A DNA stretch of 30,952 bases. Origin: a virus. The first letter of the stretch is position 1; each line of letters starts with the position of its first letter. The notes under the pieces were generated by a model, which saw only the letters and a list, made by a program, of their open reading frames with translations, was not told where the DNA came from and made no database searches. A program made the position numbers and the translations under genes. Below are positions 26,652 through 30,952 of this stretch, one piece after another. The DNA lies in IMG/VR virus record IMGVR_UViG_3300020442_002206, positions 1-30,952 of that record. One strand, written 5' to 3'.

Positions 26652-28889
26652 CTATCGTTGTGCGGCTCTGTTTGCCGCTGTAAACCCTGCTCTATTTACT
26701 AATTTGATGTCTCCGCCAGGGTGTGCTAAGACATAACCTTCTCCTCCAGGCTTACCAGCTGTTGTAGCTTTCACTGAGCTACCTTGACTATCAAGTTGGC
26801 TGATAATACTGTTTTTTACTTTCATAATGCCTCTGACTACTTCCCAAAGACTTGAAAATGCTTTCATGTTTTGTTTAATATATTCTGCAATCTTTTGTTT
26901 CTTGCGATCAGAAATCTTTGGATGATTCATTAACCAACTCATAAAATCTCTACCTAAACTATCTAATGTTCCTCTATCAACGCTTTGATTTACATAGTTA
27001 TATAAAACATCTGCAAAGTTTGTCATCTGCATTGTTCTTAATTTATTTTTATCTAACAAGCTGTCTAAGTCTGCACTATCCTTTTTGATAATCTCTGCTA
27101 ATCTATCTAGCTCAGCATTAGGAACTTCAGGTGGTGTTTCTACACTCATTGGCGGAACTACTAACAAGTCTGTTCCTTGAAACATTCCTATATCTTTCAA
27201 TGGAGATTCAGATCCATCTGGTGCTACCATTCTATGAATAACCACTGCTGTTTTTGATTTTGCAATGCGTTTACCTAGGTCGCTGTCTACGTCGACAGCG
27301 TATTCAACTCCTCCCGGATTAGGTTTGAATACAAAGTTTTTGTCCTTTACAGGAGGCGTGTTATAATACAACAGGTCTCCTTTGAAATATCCATTTACGT
27401 CCTTTGGCACTGCTCTTTCGAACGTGTCAAATATGCTACCCATGTTACCTGCAAATGCTTTATCTTTATCACTTACTTCTTGTCCTTTGGATTGTTTTCT
27501 ATTGATGAACATTGCTTGTAGGTCTTTTGCACTTGTAGGGCGTCCATCGTATCCTTTTGCTTGGAAACCGGATTTGTCTGTAAGTGTAAATTCTCCATCT
27601 TCATTGCGTCCGAAAATGACTGCGGGAGATCCATCCCATTTGATTGTGACATCCTTGTGTCCTCCTTCTGCCATACTTCTTAAACTTGCTAAAGCTCTCA
27701 TTGCACCTCGTGATCCTTCGAAATACACAAGGTCTTCTACGTGCTGTATTCTAGCACCTTCTACCATTACTGATTCACGTTGTTTTACAAGTGGCTTTCT
27801 TTTCTCCGGTTTATCTTCTTCACTACCTAAAGGTATCCAACCTGCTTTCTGATAGGTTGGTAACTTTTGAAAATCAATTAATTTTTCCTTGCCACCTCTT
27901 TCAACCCAAATTTGTAACTTTTGTTGTTTTGCTTTTGCACCATCAACAGGTTCTTTATCTTTTCCAATAAACACTCTTTTAGTTAAGTCACCTAACTGTC
28001 CTAACGTAGTCTTACCCCCACCAGCTGACTTGTATTTTGATATTGGTCCTGTGCCTGTGCCTTGCGGTGATAGTTCGTATCCTGCTTGAAATCCTGCTTT
28101 CGCTGTTCTGCCTATGTCAACAGCTTTGCCTATTGCTTTTTGAAAGATATTCTTTTCAGCAATCATAATGCCTTGCCTCATAGTTTTAGCTTCAGGCATT
28201 GGTAGTCCTTGTGCTTCAATGTTTTTCTTAAAGTCTGCAACCAATTGTTCATAGTCCGGTCTTGTCTTAATTGCTTTATTGATGGTTTCAACACTATCAA
28301 GGTTAGCTCTGTTGGCTCCTTGTCCGATAAGACGTTTTGCAATTTCATTAGGATCTGTTGTAATGACTTCCTTTGTTTCTCTATTAACTAATCCTTTTGT
28401 AGGAGACCATTGCATGCCTTGTGCTTTTGCTATGCTTGCCAACATAATCATTCTATGAGCACCTTTGTAAATGCTACCGTCACCTGAACCTTTAAGAGCA
28501 AACTTCATCCAATTAGGATCACCAAACATTAAATCTGTTTGTACGTATCCATTTTCTGGATTGCCATTAATAGGTGTTTTAAAATGCACGTTGGTTCCTG
28601 ACTTTGCTACCCAGGCTCTAGCCGGATCATTAGGATGATTTTTTGAAGCCCATGCTACTAATTTTTGATATAATTCTTCTTTGTCTACTTCTGCTTGGTT
28701 GATTGCAACGTCAATGTCACCACTAGAACTTTTGATTCCTGTGCTACCCAGCTTCATATCCTTGTGTGCAATACCTGTAATCTTTTCTACCCAATCTAAA
28801 GTAGGATCTACATCATCTCTCGCAATACGTTGTGTTACAGGCTTACCATCGGCATCCTTAAATATGTTTCCGCCTTCTTTAAGAATCAT
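26652..28889 (-). CDS. DUF6267-like protein with nucleotidyltransferase and ligase-like motifs
   Basis: 745 residues from ATG 28889 (11-base overlap with the preceding gene; longer GTG/ATG starts at 28943/28940 lie deeper in that gene). N-terminal half: LGSTGIKSSSGDIDVAI gives the G-S ... D-x-D signature of pol-beta-type nucleotidyltransferases (Asp58, Asp60), with VQTDLMF (Asp119) as the likely third carboxylate. A linker of about 200 residues follows. C-terminal half: VTIKWDGSPAVIFGR has the K-x-D-G motif I of DNA/RNA ligases and capping enzymes (Lys417), then GYFKGDLLYY and FKPNPGGVEYAVDV as possible later motifs. It resembles marine-phage DUF6267 proteins. Possible roles are RNA repair or tRNA/RNA end modification; whether either site is active is unknown. 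Confidence 0.75.
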   Translation of the reverse strand: MILKEGGNIFKDADGKPVTQRIARDDVDPTLDWVEKITGIAHKDMKLGSTGIKSSSGDIDVAINQAEVDKEELYQKLVAWASKNHPNDPARAWVAKSGTNVHFKTPINGNPENGYVQTDLMFGDPNWMKFALKGSGDGSIYKGAHRMIMLASIAKAQGMQWSPTKGLVNRETKEVITTDPNEIAKRLIGQGANRANLDSVETINKAIKTRPDYEQLVADFKKNIEAQGLPMPEAKTMRQGIMIAEKNIFQKAIGKAVDIGRTAKAGFQAGYELSPQGTGTGPISKYKSAGGGKTTLGQLGDLTKRVFIGKDKEPVDGAKAKQQKLQIWVERGGKEKLIDFQKLPTYQKAGWIPLGSEEDKPEKRKPLVKQRESVMVEGARIQHVEDLVYFEGSRGAMRALASLRSMAEGGHKDVTIKWDGSPAVIFGRNEDGEFTLTDKSGFQAKGYDGRPTSAKDLQAMFINRKQSKGQEVSDKDKAFAGNMGSIFDTFERAVPKDVNGYFKGDLLYYNTPPVKDKNFVFKPNPGGVEYAVDVDSDLGKRIAKSKTAVVIHRMVAPDGSESPLKDIGMFQGTDLLVVPPMSVETPPEVPNAELDRLAEIIKKDSADLDSLLDKNKLRTMQMTNFADVLYNYVNQSVDRGTLDSLGRDFMSWLMNHPKISDRKKQKIAEYIKQNMKAFSSLWEVVRGIMKVKNSIISQLDSQGSSVKATTAGKPGGEGYVLAHPGGDIKLVNRAGFTAANRAAQR

Positions 28890-29139
28890 TCTTTTTGCTC
28901 TCTCTAATTTTTTGTACGCCACGTTTAAACTTACGTCCATCACCTGACTTTATACTGTTAATAAACCTACGTTCCAATTCAATAGCTTCTTCTGGTGTGT
29001 AATGATCTGATATCTTAGAAAACAGATTAATTGTGCTTTCTATCAGGTTATTGCCCGTCGTTTCAATAAGGCTCTCGCGATCCTTGTTTAAATGTAGGTT
29101 ATTAAGCTCTTCTAATATAGATCTAGTTACTTTTTTCAT
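28879..29139 (-). CDS. Conserved small phage protein
   Basis: 86 residues, charged and helical: MKKVTRSILEELNNLHLNKD, then LIESTINLFSKISDHYTPEE, AIELERRFINSIKSGDGRKF and a basic end. Resembles a small conserved protein of marine T4-like phages next to the DUF6267-like gene. AAGGA upstream, CTAAATA motif 21 bases before ATG 29139. Function unknown. Confidence 0.7.
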   Translation of the reverse strand: MKKVTRSILEELNNLHLNKDRESLIETTGNNLIESTINLFSKISDHYTPEEAIELERRFINSIKSGDGRKFKRGVQKIRESKKNDS

Positions 29140-29160
29140 GGCAGTAGTATCCTTATATGG

Positions 29161-29167
29161 TATTTAG
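29161..29167 (-). promoter_or_regulatory. Late-like motif CTAAATA (minus)
   Basis: Minus strand CTAAATA, 21 bases before ATG 29139; back-to-back with the plus-strand motif at 29178-29185. Confidence 0.5.
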
Positions 29168-29177
29168 CTGGATACAA

Positions 29178-29185
29178 GATAAATA
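29178..29185 (+). promoter_or_regulatory. Late-like motif GATAAATA (plus)
   Basis: GATAAATA on the plus strand, 23 bases before the lipase ATG at 29209, with GAGGGT between. Forms a divergent pair with 29161-29167. Confidence 0.6.
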
Positions 29186-29208
29186 TTAACATAATAGAGG
29201 GTAAAAAT

Positions 29209-29970
29209 ATGAGCATAAAAGATTTAAGTTTCAAAGAAAGATCCTTATTGTTTGCTAACCTTGCTAAAATAGCTTATTGTAACAAAAGAGATGCAATAAG
29301 TCAAGCAAAAAATTATGGATTTAACACAGTAGAATTTTACGACAGAGATGGAGCTCAAGCATACCGTTTTATGAACAAGACGGACCTTGTCATTGCATGT
29401 CGTGGCACACAACCAAATGAATTTAACGATATCAAAGCAGACCTTAGAGCTGTTCCTGTCATGGCTGAAACAGTTGGTAAGGTACACATGGGGTTTAAGA
29501 AAGAAGTAGATGACTTATGGCCTATGGTTATAGAAGATATAAACAGAAAAGTAAATCAAAAGAAATCACTTTGGTTTTGTGGACACAGCCTAGGAGCCGC
29601 AATGGCAACTATAATGGCAAGTAGATGCCTACATGACGAAAACTTAAACGACCCTATTGAATTATACACTTATGGTTCTCCTAGAGTAGGTTGGAGAAAA
29701 TATGTTAAAAGCCTTGGCGTAACTCATCATAGGTGGGTCAATAACAATGACATTGTAACTGGTGTACCATTATGGTTGATGGGCTATGTTCATCACGGTG
29801 AAAAACATTATCTAAATGCATATGGAAAAGTTAGAAATCCATCTGGATGGCAACTGTTTAAAGATCGTATGCGAGGTATGTGGTTAGGCATCAAAAAGAA
29901 AAGAATAGATAACTTTTCAGATCATAGCATCACAGAATATGCCAAGCATATCGAAGACTGGAAATCCTAA
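29209..29970 (+). CDS. Class 3 lipase-like alpha/beta hydrolase
   Basis: 253 residues, on the opposite strand to its neighbours. Lipase_3 features: VIACRGTQPNEFNDIKADLR (oxyanion/lid-side motif), the nucleophile elbow CGHSLGAAMA with Ser127, YTYGSPRVG, NNNDIVTGVP with Asp181, and FSDHSITEY with His239. The catalytic triad thus looks complete. No signal peptide, so it would act in the cytosol or reach the membrane after lysis starts. Its last base overlaps the prs stop convergently. Natural substrate unknown; membrane-phospholipid turnover or envelope weakening are plausible. Confidence 0.9.
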   Translation: MSIKDLSFKERSLLFANLAKIAYCNKRDAISQAKNYGFNTVEFYDRDGAQAYRFMNKTDLVIACRGTQPNEFNDIKADLRAVPVMAETVGKVHMGFKKEVDDLWPMVIEDINRKVNQKKSLWFCGHSLGAAMATIMASRCLHDENLNDPIELYTYGSPRVGWRKYVKSLGVTHHRWVNNNDIVTGVPLWLMGYVHHGEKHYLNAYGKVRNPSGWQLFKDRMRGMWLGIKKKRIDNFSDHSITEYAKHIEDWKS

Positions 29971-30920
29971 ACAAACAAACTAGATACTGATTCTTCGTTA
30001 GTAACTCTTCTGATTGCTTCCCCAAACAATTGAGACACAGACACTTGTCTTGTTTTCTTACAACCTTTTGGACATCTATTAGGTATAGAATCTGTTACAA
30101 CTAATTCAGCAAGAGCACTTTTCTCTACCTTTTGGCATGCTTCTCCTGTCAATACTCCGTGTGTTATATAAGCTCTAACACTTAAAGCACCAGCATCAAT
30201 AATAGCTTTTGCGGCATTACATAATGTTCCGCCCGAGTCTACAATATCATCTACTAGGATTGCATGTTTACCTTTGACATCTCCTATTAGATTCATTACT
30301 TCTGACTTGCCTGCTTCTGGTCTGCGTTTATCTACTATTGCAATGTCTCCATGAAACATGTCTGCAAACTTCCTAGCACGAACAACTCCACCTGCATCTG
30401 GTGAAACAAAAACAGTTCCTACCTGTTCAATGTCAGGATCATCTATAATGCCAATAGTCCTTTTAATGTCTTTGGCAAAGACCACCCTGCTGGTAAGATC
30501 ATCTACAGGGATATCAAAGAACCCTTGTATCTGACCAGCATGAAGATCCATAGTCAAAATTCTATCTGCTCCTGCTTTTGTAATAAGGTTGGCAACAAGT
30601 TTTGCCGTGATAGGTGTACGTGATGCACTCTTTCTATCCTGCCTAGCATAACCATAGTATGGCATGACAGCAGTGATTCGTGATGCCGAGCTACGTTTGG
30701 CCGCATCAATCATAACCATCAGTTCCATCAAGCTATCGTTAACAGGTGAACAAGTAGATTGCACAATGAAAACATCTTCGCCCCTGATGTTTTCCAAAAA
30801 CTCTACACTTGACTCGCCATCAGCAAAGGTGCTGATCTTCGCAGGGACAAGTGTTGCGAAACAATGTTCCGCAATTTCCATTGCTAATTTTGGATTAGCA
30901 TTTCCTGTGATTATTTTCAT
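29967..30920 (-). CDS. prs: Ribose-phosphate pyrophosphokinase (PRPP synthetase)
   Basis: 317 residues from ATG 30920, which aligns with E. coli Prs (MKIITGNANPKLA vs MKLFAGNATPELA); an in-frame TTG at 30926, nearer the AGGAGG site, is the alternative. Makes PRPP from ribose-5-phosphate and ATP for nucleotide synthesis. Visible: FADGESSVE, STCSPVNDSLMELMVMIDA, YYGYARQDRK, MDLHAGQIQGFF, FVSPDAGGVVRAR and the PRPP-binding ILVDDIVDSGGT; the C-terminal RRVTNEESVSSLF matches the E. coli tail. Length is normal and no region is lost. Supplies precursors together with the guaC and RNR functions. Confidence 0.96.
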   Translation of the reverse strand: MKIITGNANPKLAMEIAEHCFATLVPAKISTFADGESSVEFLENIRGEDVFIVQSTCSPVNDSLMELMVMIDAAKRSSASRITAVMPYYGYARQDRKSASRTPITAKLVANLITKAGADRILTMDLHAGQIQGFFDIPVDDLTSRVVFAKDIKRTIGIIDDPDIEQVGTVFVSPDAGGVVRARKFADMFHGDIAIVDKRRPEAGKSEVMNLIGDVKGKHAILVDDIVDSGGTLCNAAKAIIDAGALSVRAYITHGVLTGEACQKVEKSALAELVVTDSIPNRCPKGCKKTRQVSVSQLFGEAIRRVTNEESVSSLFV

Positions 30921-30952
30921 TCTCAAAGTAAGCCTTCCTCCTGGTGAATTTT

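Noticed and set aside
27382-27852. Plus-strand open frame of 156 codons
   Set aside because: Lies wholly opposite the ligase-motif half of the DUF6267-like gene; no start signals.
1-30952. tRNA genes, CRISPR arrays, insertion sequences, integrase or attachment sites
   Set aside because: I looked on both strands and saw no convincing cloverleaf besides the tmRNA acceptor domain, no direct-repeat array and no transposase or integrase motif.

Overview
The window is about 31 kb of a tailed-phage genome of the T4-like marine myovirus type, AT-rich, with almost every gene on the minus strand in tightly packed, often ATGA-overlapping runs. Evidence for the phage type: class Ia ribonucleotide reductase (nrdA, nrdB) beside a glutaredoxin, a tail fibre with the N-terminal module common in marine T4-like phages, Hsp20, 2OG-Fe(II) oxygenases, a SNase-like nuclease, a PD-(D/E)XK exonuclease, many small structural-type proteins, and recurring NATAAATA/CTAAATA motifs like T4 late promoters. 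The host is probably an alphaproteobacterium, most likely SAR11/Pelagibacter: the window carries a circularly permuted (two-piece) tmRNA of the alphaproteobacterial type and a phage-borne ribosomal protein bS21, both with low GC. I infer a pelagimyophage; no database search was possible.

Layout. 1-2750: Hsp20 (cut by the window edge), GMP reductase, a 2OG-Fe(II) oxygenase, ribosomal protein bS21 and an unknown protein. 2760-8080: a large membrane/coiled-coil protein, three envelope lipoproteins (LPP20-like plus two 17-kDa-antigen-like), two peptidoglycan hydrolases (Bax/glucosaminidase and SleB types), a conserved unknown and a small HTH protein. 8190-10700: small secreted/membrane proteins, the SNase-like nuclease, then a divergent promoter region and three small plus-strand genes. 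10680-12235: one transcription unit with a host-type promoter, the permuted tmRNA, an outer-membrane porin and a strong terminator. 12220-17890: small proteins, cold-shock protein, a histone-like small basic protein, an LSm-like protein, glutaredoxin, NrdB, NrdA. 17885-20830: tail fibre/spike, exonuclease, second 2OG oxygenase. 20880-26640: structural-type genes, including a candidate -1 frameshift at an A9 run, tandem basic paralogues, an XhlA/holin-like protein and two separately terminated small virion-type genes. 26650-30950: a protein with a pol-beta-type nucleotidyltransferase motif and a ligase-type KxDG motif, a small conserved protein, a plus-strand class 3 lipase and PRPP synthetase.

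How it works together. Prs, GuaC, NrdA/B and glutaredoxin supply nucleotides; bS21, tmRNA, cold-shock protein and Hsp20 would act on host translation and protein/RNA quality control; the porin, lipoproteins and the large membrane protein would remodel the infected cell envelope; the hydrolases, holin-like protein and lipase are lysis candidates. Two promoter classes are visible: TTGACA-(16-18)-TATAAT-like host-type (early) promoters at eight places, and NATAAATA/CTAAATA late-type motifs at about a dozen. At four genes the late motif sits exactly five bases before an ATG that lacks a normally spaced ribosome-binding site, which suggests leaderless late mRNAs.
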